Positions 28,883 through 37,174 are shown, counted from the stretch's first letter. The stretch is DNA of 41,056 nt from Brevundimonas sp. AAP58 (GCF_001295975.1 NZ_LJHU01000036.1:1-41056), one strand, 5' to 3'. Notes: a model not told the origin generated them from the letters alone. Made by a program: numbers and translations.

Positions 28883-28884
28883 GT

Positions 28885-29403
28885 CTACTGCGGCTGCGGG
28901 CTGACCGTCCGCCCGAGATCGATCGCCAGACTGCGCCAGACCTGGATCGGATCGTCCAACTGGGCCGCGCCCCCGCCTTCGGTGAGCAGGACGTCGTATT
29001 GCGCCACCGCCTGACCAGGGACGTTCGACCCCTCTTCCGGCGCGGCGTAGAAGGCCTTCACGAAGCGCCGCTCCCCGTTCCAGCGGCCAATGACGGCCTC
29101 ATTGGCCTGGGGTCCGGTGAAGGCGGCGGTGAACTGCACGTCCGGGCAACGTCCGTCGGTGCAGGAGAACAGCGTCAGCACCCACCGCAGCGGACCGTCG
29201 TCGACGCGCAGATACACGCGGTCGCCGGCGCTCTGAGGTTCCGACACTGTCAGCCCCGCCGCCGTCAGTCGCCCGGTGATCTCCGCCACGGGCAGCCCGG
29301 TCCAGCGCCCGGTCGGCGCGGCCGCCGTTTCCTGAGCCAGGGCGGCGGGGGCCGTCAGGCTGACTGCGAGAAGGGCGGCGGCGATCAGGGCGGTCGGCTT
29401 CAT
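28885..29403 (-). CDS. YbjN domain-containing secreted protein
   Basis: A 172-residue protein with a clear signal peptide (MKPTALIAAALLAVSLTAPA to ALAQ at about 24) followed by a YbjN-like domain: VAEITGRLTAAGLTV, DRVYLRVDDGPLRWVLTLF, a CTDGRC pair of cysteines, VQFTAAFTG and RWNGERRFVKAFY. YbjN domains are related to the chaperone SecB/CesT fold; exported versions are common in Caulobacterales, with unknown role. The two nearby cysteines could form a disulphide. The frame opens much further upstream, but only the part from ATG 29403 has protein character. Confidence 0.8.
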   Translation of the reverse strand: MKPTALIAAALLAVSLTAPAALAQETAAAPTGRWTGLPVAEITGRLTAAGLTVSEPQSAGDRVYLRVDDGPLRWVLTLFSCTDGRCPDVQFTAAFTGPQANEAVIGRWNGERRFVKAFYAAPEEGSNVPGQAVAQYDVLLTEGGGAAQLDDPIQVWRSLAIDLGRTVSPQPQ

Positions 29404-29429
29404 GGCGAGGTTCCCGGCGGACAGGCGCA

Positions 29430-30578
29430 TCAATCTAGCGCCGATTGCGGCGAAGCGGCGACCGGCGCGTCCAGCGTCTCGGTCGAGGCCGCCTCCAGCC
29501 ACTCCGCGCCCTGCATCTCGTTCAGCCGCGAGACGGTGCGCTCGAACTCGAACGCGCCGTCGCCCTTGGGATACAGCAGCTCGGGCGGGCCAGCCGCCAG
29601 CCCCACGAGGCGTCGCCGGGCCTCGTACAGCGCATCGATGAGGGTGACGAACCGGTTCGCCGCATGGCGCCTGTCCGGCGTCAGCAGCGGGATGTCCTCG
29701 ATGAACAGGGTGTGGAAGCGTCCTGCGATGGCGAGGTAGTCGCGCGATCCCAGCGGCCGGTCGCACAACTCGGCGAACGTTGCCCGCGCCAGCCCCCCGG
29801 CCGTTCGCTGGATGGTCACGTCACGGCCGAGGATGTGCAGGATGGCCGGGCATTCCGGCATCTCACCCTTGAGATCGTCCCACAGGTGGTCGAAGGCCAT
29901 GCGGCGGCCCATGTCGACGTCGTCGTACCAGACTCGAGACACCTTCAGCCGGTCCAGACGCCAGTCACGCCCGCCTTTCAACTCCACCACTTCGCAGCGC
30001 TCGACGATGCGATCGATGAAGGGGACGAACAGCGGCCGGTTGATCCCGTCCTTGTAGAGCTGGTCGGGAGCCCGGTTGGAGGTGATGCAGACCACAACCT
30101 TGCGCGCGAACAGGGCGTCGAACAGCCGACCCAGGATCATCGCGTCGGCGATGTCGGTGACCTGCAGCTCGTCGAAGCACAGGAGTCGCGCCTCCGAGGC
30201 GATCAGGCCCGCGACCGGCTCGATCGGATCGTCGCCCCTGTGCGTGCCGAACACCCGCTGGCGGGCGCGCCTGTCGCCTTCGCGCCATTGGCGGATCAGG
30301 TCGTGCACCCGCGCCATGAAGGCATGGAAGTGGGCGCGGGTCTTCCGTTTCTCCGGCGCGCAGGCGAAGAACAGGTCCATCAGAATGGATTTGCCCCGTC
30401 CCGGCGGCCCCCAGAGATAAAGCCCCCGCACCTCCGGAACCCCGCCGAACAGGCCACGCTTGCCGAGATCCCTCTCCAGCCGCGCGAGCGCGTCGACGGC
30501 CTGCTTCTGCGCCGGATCGGCGGTCAGACGCCCGTCCTTGATGCGTTTGTCGTAGGCGGCGCGCGTGCGGGATCCCAT
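29430..30578 (-). CDS. zapE: Cell division protein ZapE (AFG1-like ATPase)
   Basis: A 382-residue P-loop ATPase. The Walker A motif GPPGRGKS is at 57-64 and Walker B LLCFDE at 132-137. The family motifs LYLWGPPG, AHFHAFMARVHD, LQVTDIADAMILGRLF and YFVTLIDALYE-like (here NRFVTLIDALYE) are present. ZapE/AFG1 proteins interact with FtsZ or act in membrane protein quality control; the alphaproteobacterial ones are close to mitochondrial Lace1/Afg1. The start was placed at ATG 30578. An in-frame upstream start at 30656 would add 26 residues of unlikely character and invade the asd leader. Confidence 0.92.
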   Translation of the reverse strand: MGSRTRAAYDKRIKDGRLTADPAQKQAVDALARLERDLGKRGLFGGVPEVRGLYLWGPPGRGKSILMDLFFACAPEKRKTRAHFHAFMARVHDLIRQWREGDRRARQRVFGTHRGDDPIEPVAGLIASEARLLCFDELQVTDIADAMILGRLFDALFARKVVVCITSNRAPDQLYKDGINRPLFVPFIDRIVERCEVVELKGGRDWRLDRLKVSRVWYDDVDMGRRMAFDHLWDDLKGEMPECPAILHILGRDVTIQRTAGGLARATFAELCDRPLGSRDYLAIAGRFHTLFIEDIPLLTPDRRHAANRFVTLIDALYEARRRLVGLAAGPPELLYPKGDGAFEFERTVSRLNEMQGAEWLEAASTETLDAPVAASPQSALD

Positions 30579-30686
30579 GGCGTCCGGGCTTAGCGAGGGC
30601 TTTCGTCGGAGGAAAGCGGTTGCTTCGCACACGCGAAGGCATAAATGCCAAGCCACGGAAGTCCGCTTCCAAACTCCCCAGATACC

Positions 30687-30726
30687 GCGCTCAAGCAGCG
30701 AGGCTCCGCGAGCCGAGCGTTAGCGC
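30687..30726 (+). repeat. 40-bp hairpin repeat, copy 2, in the asd leader
   Basis: GCGCTCAAGCAGCGA, inner stem GGCTC/GAGCC around CGC, GAGCG, then TTAGCGC. Relative to copy 1 the inner stem differs on both arms in a way that keeps all five pairs. It ends 19 nt before the asd ATG, with the ribosome binding site GAAGGA in the gap. Confidence 0.75.
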
Positions 30727-30745
30727 GTCCGAAGGACTGACAAAT

Positions 30746-31792
30746 ATGGCCTACAACGTCGCCATCGTGGGCGCGACCGGCAACGTCGGACGCGAAATGC
30801 TGACCATCCTCGAGGAACTGGAGTTCCCCGTGGCCGAGATGCACGCCGTGGCGTCGCGCAAGTCCAAGGGCGTCGAGGTCGCCTGGGGGGACAAGACCAT
30901 CCGTTGCGAGGTCATCGACAGCTTCGACTGGTCCAAGGTGGACATCGTCCTGATGTCGGCGGGCGGCGACGTGAGCCGCGAGTGGTCCGAGAAGATCGGC
31001 AAGGCCGGCCCCATCGTCATCGACAACTCGTCGGCCTTCCGGAAGGACCCCGACGTCCCCCTGATCGTGCCCGAGGTGAACCCGGACGCCATCAAGCTGG
31101 CGACGAAGAAGAACATCATCGCCAACCCCAACTGCTCGACCGCCCAGCTGGTCGTGGCACTGAAGCCCCTGCATGACGCGGCCAGGATCAAGCGCGCGGT
31201 CGTCTCGACCTACCAGTCCGTCTCGGGCGCCGGGAAGGAGGGCATGGACGAGCTGTGGAACCAGACCAAGGCCATCTACGGCCTGGGCGACGCCTCGCCC
31301 AAGAAGTTCCCCAAGCAGATCGCCTTCAACGTCATCCCCTTCATCGGCTCGTTCCGCGACGACGGCTACACCGACGAAGAGGCCAAGATGTGGGACGAGA
31401 CCCACAAGATGCTGGACCCCGCCATCAAGCTGACGGTCACCTGCGTGCGCGTGCCGGTCTTCGTCGGCCACTCCGAGGCGGTGACGGTGGAGTTCGACCG
31501 ACCCATCAGCCCCGACGAGGCCCGCGCCATCCTGCGCGAGGCGCCGGGCGTGCTGGTCATCGATAAGCAGGAGCACGACGGTTACATCACCCCGGTCGAC
31601 GCCGCCGGCGAGCACGCCGTTTACGTCTCCCGCATCCGCAAGGATCACACGGTCGAGAACGGCCTGAGCCTCTGGGTGGTGTCGGACAACCTCAGAAAGG
31701 GCGCGGCGCTCAACGCCGTCCAGATCGCCCAGCTGCTGGACGAGACGGGCACGATCAAGCCCCGGAGCGGGTACCGGTCCATCGCTGTCTGA
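30746..31792 (+). CDS. asd: Aspartate-semialdehyde dehydrogenase
   Basis: Asd reduces aspartyl phosphate to aspartate semialdehyde with NADPH, leading to lysine, diaminopimelate, threonine and methionine. The 348-residue protein shows the Rossmann motif GATGNVGRE at 10-18, the catalytic Cys130 in NPNCSTAQLV, QSVSGAGKEGMDEL, and the His of CVRVPVFVGHSEAV. Length is normal for the branch that includes Gram-negative enzymes. GAAGGA stands 9 nt before ATG 30746. The leader holds a 40-bp hairpin repeat. Next on the strand is rarD. Confidence 0.97.
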   Translation: MAYNVAIVGATGNVGREMLTILEELEFPVAEMHAVASRKSKGVEVAWGDKTIRCEVIDSFDWSKVDIVLMSAGGDVSREWSEKIGKAGPIVIDNSSAFRKDPDVPLIVPEVNPDAIKLATKKNIIANPNCSTAQLVVALKPLHDAARIKRAVVSTYQSVSGAGKEGMDELWNQTKAIYGLGDASPKKFPKQIAFNVIPFIGSFRDDGYTDEEAKMWDETHKMLDPAIKLTVTCVRVPVFVGHSEAVTVEFDRPISPDEARAILREAPGVLVIDKQEHDGYITPVDAAGEHAVYVSRIRKDHTVENGLSLWVVSDNLRKGAALNAVQIAQLLDETGTIKPRSGYRSIAV

Positions 31793-31795
31793 TTT

Positions 31796-31816
31796 CCCTC
31801 TCCCGCCGGGAGAGGG
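31796..31816 (+). terminator. 9-bp hairpin between asd and rarD
   Basis: CCCTCTCCC at 31796-31804 pairs with GGGAGAGGG at 31808-31816 with a GCC loop. It follows the asd stop by 3 bp. Its right arm reaches into the purine-rich ribosome binding site of rarD, so folding could hide that site. Confidence 0.5.
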
Positions 31817-31825
31817 GAGGACCCC

Positions 31826-32743
31826 ATGACCGTGTCCAAATCCCAAGCCCCCTTTGTCGCCGCCCTCGGCTGCTACGTCATGTGGGGCTTCATGCCGCTG
31901 CTGTTCATGGGGCAGGCGGCGCTCGGCTTCACCTCGCCGGAGATTCTGTCGCACCGCGCCCTGTGGTCGGTGCTGTTCGCGGGGGGTCTGGTGCTTCTGG
32001 CCCGCCAGTCCGGACAGGTCCGCACGGTCCTGTCCCAGCCCAGGACCGTGGCCTGGCTGCTGCTGGCCACCGTCCTGATCGCCTTCAACTGGGGCGTCTA
32101 CGTCTGGGCCACGACCCATCAGGCCACGCTGGAGGCCAGCCTCGGCTACTACATCAATCCCCTGCTCAACATGGTCGTCGGCCTGTGGCTGTTCCGCGAG
32201 CGGATCGACCGCTGGGGCTGGGTCGCCATCGGACTGGCCGCTGTCGGCGTGCTGTTCCAGGCGCTCGCGCTGGGCCGCCCGCCGTGGATTTCGCTGATGC
32301 TGGCCTTCAGCTTCGGGGCCTATGGGGTCATCAAGAAGCGCATTCCGGTCGAGGCCCAGGCGGGCCTGTTCATCGAATGCCTGATCCTCCTGCCGTTCGG
32401 CATCGCCTATGTCGCCTGGCTCCAGATGGCGGGCCAAGGCCACGGCTTTTCGACCCCCGAGGGCTTCGTCTGGGCGCTCGCCAACGGCCCGGCGACGGTC
32501 CTGCCGCTGGCGCTGTTCGCCTTCGCCGCGCGCCGGATGCCGCTGTCGACCATGGGCTTCATCCAGTTCCTGGCCCCGACGCTGCAGTTCTGCGTCGGCC
32601 TGGCGACGGGCGAGGACTTCACCGTGCTGCGCGGCGTCTCCTTCGCCTTCATCTGGCTGGGCGCGGGCGTCTTCGCGGCCGCCGCCCTGATGCGCGCCCG
32701 GGCCGCGCGACGCGCAGCCGAAGACGCGGCGCTGCCGGTCTAG
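31826..32743 (+). CDS. rarD: RarD protein, EamA/DMT superfamily transporter
   Basis: A 305-residue inner-membrane protein with ten predicted helices in the EamA drug/metabolite transporter fold. RarD landmarks are GCYVMWGFMPLLF near the start, LSHRALWSVLF, NWGVYVWATTHQATLEASLGYYINPL in parts (NWGVYVWA, SLGYYINPL), and FIQFLAPTLQF toward the C-terminus. The family was named for a chloramphenicol-sensitivity phenotype; its physiological substrate is not settled. It overlaps the end of the convergent serine hydrolase gene by 4 bp. Confidence 0.93.
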   Translation: MTVSKSQAPFVAALGCYVMWGFMPLLFMGQAALGFTSPEILSHRALWSVLFAGGLVLLARQSGQVRTVLSQPRTVAWLLLATVLIAFNWGVYVWATTHQATLEASLGYYINPLLNMVVGLWLFRERIDRWGWVAIGLAAVGVLFQALALGRPPWISLMLAFSFGAYGVIKKRIPVEAQAGLFIECLILLPFGIAYVAWLQMAGQGHGFSTPEGFVWALANGPATVLPLALFAFAARRMPLSTMGFIQFLAPTLQFCVGLATGEDFTVLRGVSFAFIWLGAGVFAAAALMRARAARRAAEDAALPV

Positions 32744-33885
32744 AGCGCCGCGTAGAGCGCCTCGATCAACCGTTGCGCCCGGGGGTCGCCGATCAGATAG
32801 GGCGACTGCCGCGTCATGGCGTAAGCGGCCGACAGCCTCCTCGCCGGATCGGCGAAGGCGCAGCTGCCGCCCCAGCCGCAGTGCCCCACCGCCTCCGGGT
32901 TCGGGCCGAAGATGTTGAGACCGGCATTGCGGGTGAACCCCGCCGCCCAGCTCATGACGAAGGGCAGGACCTTGTCCTGACCGGCCACCCGCTCGCGCGT
33001 CGCTTCTGCCACGACCGTCGGCGACAGAACCCGCGCGCCCTCCAGAACCCCGTCGTTGGCGATGACGCCCAGGATGCGGGCGAGGTCGCGCGCCGTGCCG
33101 TGCAGATTGGCCGAGGGAATCTCGATCGATCGCCACTCCGCCGATCCGCGCCCGCCCGGCGCCGAGCCCTTGTCGAAGAAGGCGGCCTTCTTGACGGCGT
33201 CGATGGTTCCGAGGTCGGTGGCCTTGGACGGCTTTCTCAGCGCAGCCACCCGCCCGTGCTCGGCCTCCGGCAGGCCGATCCACAGATCCAGCCCGAACGG
33301 GCGGGCGAAATCCTCCGCCAGCGCCCGGCCCATGGTCCGCCCGTCGGCCAGGCGGAACACCTCGTTGGCCAGATAGCCGACGGTGACGGGGTGATAGCCC
33401 GAGCCGGTCCCGAGTGGCCACATCGGCGCCTGGGCCGCCAGCCGATCCAGCACCGCCTGCCGGTCGAACCAGATGGCCGGATCGACGGGTTCGGAGAACC
33501 CCGGCAGCCCCGCCTGGTGCGATAACAGTTGCGCCACCGTCACCCGATCCTTGCCGTTCGCGCCGAAGGCGGGCCAAAGCGCCGCGACAGTCTCGTCATA
33601 GGCCAGCTTGCCCCGCTCGACCGCTGAAGCCATCAGGATGGCCATCACCGCCTTGCCGGTAGAGAAAACCGGGACCAGCGTCCGCTCATCCATTGGCACA
33701 GCGCCCGCCGCATCCGCCCGGCCGGCCCAAATGTCGAGCACGACCTCGCCCTCGATCACCGCCGAGAACCGCGCCCCCTGCTCGTTCAGCCCGTCGGGCG
33801 CATCGACGAAGTTGGCGGCGAAGGCGTCCTTCACCGCGGCGAAGCGTTCGGGGCAGGAGCCGGAAATCTCGGGCAGGCTGGTCAT
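32740..33885 (-). CDS. Serine hydrolase, beta-lactamase/esterase family (class C-like)
   Basis: A 381-residue cytosolic protein (no signal peptide) of the beta-lactamase-related serine hydrolase family. Ser75 and Lys78 form the SxxK motif in VFSTGKAVM, and a Tyr in SGYHPVTVGYLANEVF takes the YxN/YxS position. The LLSHQAGLPGF stretch and WGGSCAFADP near the C-terminus are typical of the EstB-like esterases rather than of resistance enzymes. Its natural substrate is unknown. It begins 4 bp inside the end of the upstream flavoprotein gene, so the two are probably co-transcribed. Confidence 0.9.
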   Translation of the reverse strand: MTSLPEISGSCPERFAAVKDAFAANFVDAPDGLNEQGARFSAVIEGEVVLDIWAGRADAAGAVPMDERTLVPVFSTGKAVMAILMASAVERGKLAYDETVAALWPAFGANGKDRVTVAQLLSHQAGLPGFSEPVDPAIWFDRQAVLDRLAAQAPMWPLGTGSGYHPVTVGYLANEVFRLADGRTMGRALAEDFARPFGLDLWIGLPEAEHGRVAALRKPSKATDLGTIDAVKKAAFFDKGSAPGGRGSAEWRSIEIPSANLHGTARDLARILGVIANDGVLEGARVLSPTVVAEATRERVAGQDKVLPFVMSWAAGFTRNAGLNIFGPNPEAVGHCGWGGSCAFADPARRLSAAYAMTRQSPYLIGDPRAQRLIEALYAAL

Positions 33886-35114
33886 GCCCCCTCCCTAGCG
33901 CCGCCGCGCGAGACCCGCCACTCCAGCGCCGCGCGCCCCGCCACGACGCCGGACGCCAGACTGGCCTGCAGCAGATAACCCCCCGTCGGCGCCTCCCAGT
34001 CGATCATCTCGCCCGCCACGAACACGCCGGGCCGAGACCGCAGCATCAACGATGGATCCAGGCTCTCGAACCGGACCCCGCCCGCCGAGGAGATGGCCCG
34101 CTCCAGCCCCTGCATGCCGGTCAACTTGAGCCTGATCGCCTTGATCCGCTTCGCCAGCTTCTCGAGGTTGGCCGGAACCTCGCCGATCTCGCGCAGCATG
34201 GCGACCGCGACCGGCGACAGACCGCCGGCCTTCCTCAGGTGATTGGTCAGGCTGTCCTTGGCCTTGCGCGGCCGCGCCAGCCGCTCGGCCAGCGCCGCCT
34301 CGCTCAGGTCGGGCCGCAGATCGACCGTCAGCACCGCCGTCCCGTCGCGCGCGATGGCCTCCCGCAGCGCCGACGACAGGGCATAGACCGCGCCGCCCTC
34401 GACACCATAGCGCGTCACGACGAGCTCGCCGCGCACCGAATGGTCGCCGAACGTCAGAACGGCGGGCTTCAGCACCGCGCCCGCGAACCGTTCGACCAGC
34501 ACCGCTGACCACGCCACGTCGAAGCCCGCGTTGGCTGGAACCAGCGGCTCAACCTGGGCGCCTTCGGCTTCCAACCACGGAACCCAGGCCCCGTCAGAAC
34601 CCAGCCGGAGCCAGCTCGCCCCGCCGAGCGCCAGCACCGTCGCCGCCGCCCGCTCCCGTCGCTCGCCGTCGGCCGTCTCGAACATCAGGTCGTCGCCATC
34701 CCAGCCGATCCACCGCGACCGTGTCCGCACCGCCACCCCCAAGTCGGCCAGCCGCGCCAACCAGGCCCGCAGCAGCGGCGAGGCCTTCATGGCCTTGGGG
34801 AACACCCGGCCCGACGATCCCACGAACGTCGGCTGGCCCAGCCCCTCGGCCCAGGCGACCAGATCGGCCTGCGAGAAGGCCTCCAGCCACGGCGCGATCA
34901 AGGGTCGACGATCACCGTAGCGGCCGACGAACGCCTCGGCCGGCTCGGAGTGGGTCAGGTTCAGCCCGCCCCGCCCCGCCATCAGGAACTTGCGCCCCAC
35001 CGACGGCATGCGGTCGTGCACCACCACCTGGGCCCCGCCCCGCGCCAGGGTCTCGGCGGCCATCAGACCGGCCGGGCCGGCGCCGACGACGTGGACGGGA
35101 TCAGGCGTGCTCAT
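33882..35114 (-). CDS. HI0933/BaiN-type NAD(P)/FAD-dependent oxidoreductase
   Basis: A 410-residue flavoprotein. It has the dinucleotide-binding motif VHVVGAGPAGLMAAE at the N-terminus, the family signature VGRKFLMAGRGGLNLTHSEP (landmarks RKFLMAGRGGLN), the insertion domain, and the C-terminal FAD contact block RPGVFVAGEMIDWEAPTGGYLLQ (landmarks VFVAGEMIDW and TGGYLLQ). It belongs to the shorter subgroup often called TIGR03862. The substrate is unknown; relatives include the bile-acid enzyme BaiN. ATG 35114 is 64 bp from the divergent Gre-family gene. Confidence 0.92.
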   Translation of the reverse strand: MSTPDPVHVVGAGPAGLMAAETLARGGAQVVVHDRMPSVGRKFLMAGRGGLNLTHSEPAEAFVGRYGDRRPLIAPWLEAFSQADLVAWAEGLGQPTFVGSSGRVFPKAMKASPLLRAWLARLADLGVAVRTRSRWIGWDGDDLMFETADGERRERAAATVLALGGASWLRLGSDGAWVPWLEAEGAQVEPLVPANAGFDVAWSAVLVERFAGAVLKPAVLTFGDHSVRGELVVTRYGVEGGAVYALSSALREAIARDGTAVLTVDLRPDLSEAALAERLARPRKAKDSLTNHLRKAGGLSPVAVAMLREIGEVPANLEKLAKRIKAIRLKLTGMQGLERAISSAGGVRFESLDPSLMLRSRPGVFVAGEMIDWEAPTGGYLLQASLASGVVAGRAALEWRVSRGGAREGA

Positions 35115-35178
35115 CGGAGCCCCTTAGCCGCTCCGGCCTTGCAGCGGAACGTCCGTGCGCGGCATACGCTTCTGCCCC

Positions 35179-35655
35179 ATGAGCGTCGCCTTCACCCGCG
35201 AGGAGGACCTGGAGGCCACGGCCGCCGATCTTCCCGACCGCCCGATCTCGCCCCACCCCAACCTCGTCACGCCCGGCGGGCTGGCGGCCATCGACGCGGC
35301 GCTGGCCGAGGCCCGCGCGGCCTATGCCGCCGCACAGGCCCAAGGATCGATCGAGGCTGACCGGACGGCGATGGCCCGGGCCACCCGCGACCTGCGCTAC
35401 TGGTCCGCGCGCCGGGCCTCAGCCCAGCTCGTCGAGGCGCCCGCCGACGGCCGCGTCCGCTTCGGAGGCTCCGTCACCATCGAACGCGAGGACGGCCGCA
35501 CCCAGACCTGGCGCATCGTCGGCGAGGACGAGGCTGATCCGGCAAACGGCTCCGTCAGCCATGTCTCGCCGCTCGCCCGCGCCCTGATCGGCAAGCGCGT
35601 AGGCGATGAGGCCAACGTCGCCGGTCAGTCGGTCGAAATCATCGCGGTGGACTGA
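35179..35655 (+). CDS. GreA/GreB-family elongation factor (variant tip)
   Basis: A 158-residue protein with a Gre-type layout: N-terminal helical hairpin (about 30-86) and C-terminal FKBP-like domain (about 90-158). The latter is close to standard GreA: RIVGEDEADPANGSVSHVSPLARALIGKRVGDEA, in parts IVGEDEADP and PLARALIGKRVGDEA. Gre factors enter the RNA polymerase secondary channel and place acidic tip residues (DxxEN motif) at the active site to rescue backtracked complexes. Here the tip reads QGSIEADR, so the normal DLSEN sequence is missing. It may be a regulator that binds polymerase without cleavage activity, like other secondary-channel proteins. ATG 35179 was chosen; a frame from 35155 has a weaker start. 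Confidence 0.82.
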   Translation: MSVAFTREEDLEATAADLPDRPISPHPNLVTPGGLAAIDAALAEARAAYAAAQAQGSIEADRTAMARATRDLRYWSARRASAQLVEAPADGRVRFGGSVTIEREDGRTQTWRIVGEDEADPANGSVSHVSPLARALIGKRVGDEANVAGQSVEIIAVD

Positions 35656-35696
35656 ACCGCGCCGCGGCCCCACATTGCAGGCACCAGCGCCGACCG

Positions 35697-35736
35697 GCGC
35701 TCAAGCCGCGAGCCTCTGCGGGGCGAGTGCTAGCGC
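35697..35736 (+). repeat. 40-bp hairpin repeat, copy 3
   Basis: GCGCTCAAGCCGCGA, inner stem GCCTC/GGGGC around TGC (one G-T pair), GAGTG, then CTAGCGC. Both stems pair, with G-T wobble, although the stem bases differ from the other copies. It ends 19 nt before ATG 35756, the same distance as copy 2 from the asd start, with AAGAAGGA in the gap. Confidence 0.72.
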
Positions 35737-35755
35737 CCCTCAAGAAGGAATGCCG

Positions 35756-35923
35756 ATGGCCAGAAAGCCCAACTACAGCTTCGAGCGCATGGAGCGGGAC
35801 AGGGCCGACGCCGAGAAGGCCGCCCGCAAGGCCGCCGCCAAGCAGGCGAAGAAAGACGCCAAGGCCCGGGGCGAGGACGTCGATCAACCCGACTGGCAGC
35901 CGCCCGAAGACGAGGCCGTCTAG
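35756..35923 (+). CDS. Small basic protein of unknown function
   Basis: A 55-residue protein: MARKPNYSFERMERDRAD, then a Lys/Ala-rich helix (KAARKAAAKQAKKDAKARG in part) and an acidic end QPPEDEAV. Short proteins opening with MARKPNYSFER occur in many alphaproteobacteria; their role is unknown. The highly charged helix suggests RNA, ribosome or membrane contact, but this is a guess. AAGAAGGA lies upstream. ATG 35750 is an alternative but leaves no spacing from that site. It ends 2 bp before the convergent prfA stop. Confidence 0.75.
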   Translation: MARKPNYSFERMERDRADAEKAARKAAAKQAKKDAKARGEDVDQPDWQPPEDEAV

Positions 35924-35925
35924 GC

Positions 35926-36993
35926 TCAGGCGAACTCGGCTTCCAGATCGGCGAGGCGCGCGGCCTGATCCTCGGCGATCAGGGCGTCCAGCAGGGGATC
36001 GAGGTCGCCCTCCAGAATCTGCGGCAGGCTGTGGAGCGTCAAATTGATGCGGTGGTCGCTGACCCGGCCCTGCGGGAAGTTGTAGGTGCGGATGCGCTCG
36101 GATCGGTCGCCCGATCCGACCTGAGACTTGCGAGCGTCCGAACGCGCCTGGTCCTTCTGCTGGCGCTGCAGGTCGTACAGCCGCACCCGCAGGTTCTTCA
36201 TCGCCTTGTCGCGGTTCACGTGCTGGGACTTCTCCGACGACGTCACCACGATGCCGGTCGGCAGGTGGGTGATGCGCACGGCCGAATCCGTCTTGTTGAC
36301 GTGCTGCCCGCCCGAGCCAGACGCCCGATAGGTGTCGATGCGGATGTCCTTGTCCTGGATGTCGATCTCGACGTCCTCGACCTCGGGCAGGACCGCCACC
36401 GTCGCCGCCGAGGTGTGGATGCGGCCGCCCGCTTCTGTCGCGGGCACGCGCTGGACCCTGTGAACGCCGCTCTCGAACTTCAGCCGCCCGAAGACGCCGT
36501 CGCCGGTGACCGTGGCGATGATCTCCTTGTAGCCGCCGGCGTCGCCTTCGGTGGCGCTGTCCAGCTCGACCTTCCAGCCCCGGGTAGAGGCATAGCGGCT
36601 GTACATACGGAACAGATCGCCCGCGAACAGGGCCGCCTCGTCACCACCGGTTCCGGCCCGCACTTCCAGAACAGCCGAGGCGTTCTCGTCGGCGTCGCGC
36701 GGGGCCAGCAGCAGGGCTACGCCCCGCTCCATCTCCGGCAGACGTTCCGACAGAATCCGCAGCTCGTCATCGGCCATCGCCGCCATTTCGGGGTCGGCGG
36801 CCATGCCTTTCAGGTCCTCGATCTCGGCGCGCGCCCGGGCCAGCGCCGTGACCGCATCGGCCACGGGCTTCATCTCGGCGTGCTCCTTGGACAGGCGCAC
36901 GATCTCCTGCCCGTCGGTGGCCGCGCCCATGCGCGCCTCCACCTGGTGGAAGCGGTCGAGGACCTGATCGAGCTTGGACTGGGGCAGGCGCAA
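35926..36993 (-). CDS. prfA: Peptide chain release factor 1
   Basis: RF1 recognises UAA and UAG stop codons and triggers peptide release. The 355-residue protein has the codon-reading PxT motif as PAT at 184-186 and the catalytic GGQ at 228-230 in [18 protein letters not shown] (landmarks SGGQHVNKT). Domain 1 (about 1-95) and the conserved [18 protein letters not shown] are present. The start is TTG 36993, with no ATG or GTG nearby that would give a better N-terminus. In many alphaproteobacteria prfA is followed by prmC; here it ends against a small convergent gene instead. Confidence 0.96.
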   Translation of the reverse strand: MRLPQSKLDQVLDRFHQVEARMGAATDGQEIVRLSKEHAEMKPVADAVTALARARAEIEDLKGMAADPEMAAMADDELRILSERLPEMERGVALLLAPRDADENASAVLEVRAGTGGDEAALFAGDLFRMYSRYASTRGWKVELDSATEGDAGGYKEIIATVTGDGVFGRLKFESGVHRVQRVPATEAGGRIHTSAATVAVLPEVEDVEIDIQDKDIRIDTYRASGSGGQHVNKTDSAVRITHLPTGIVVTSSEKSQHVNRDKAMKNLRVRLYDLQRQQKDQARSDARKSQVGSGDRSERIRTYNFPQGRVSDHRINLTLHSLPQILEGDLDPLLDALIAEDQAARLADLEAEFA

Positions 36994-37174
36994 AGGGGGC
37001 TTGAGCTCCGGTTCGGCGAAGGGCCGGACCCTTATCGCGCGCCACGGCGGCTGTCGATGCGACGGCGCGGGCCCATCGTGGAGGATAACAACGGCGTCAT
37101 CGACGGTGACTTGCCCGCGTCTGGGGCATTAGCTGTGCCTTGGGAAGCGCTTCTGGCGGTTCCGTGGGGGCCGA

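Noticed and set aside
30590-33577. A 995-codon open frame on the minus strand
   Set aside because: It is antisense to asd and rarD and out of frame with the real serine hydrolase; low-complexity Gly/Arg/Asp composition shows it is a shadow.
32740-33885. Antibiotic-resistance beta-lactamase
   Set aside because: No signal peptide and EstB-like motifs; it is better called a serine hydrolase of unknown substrate.
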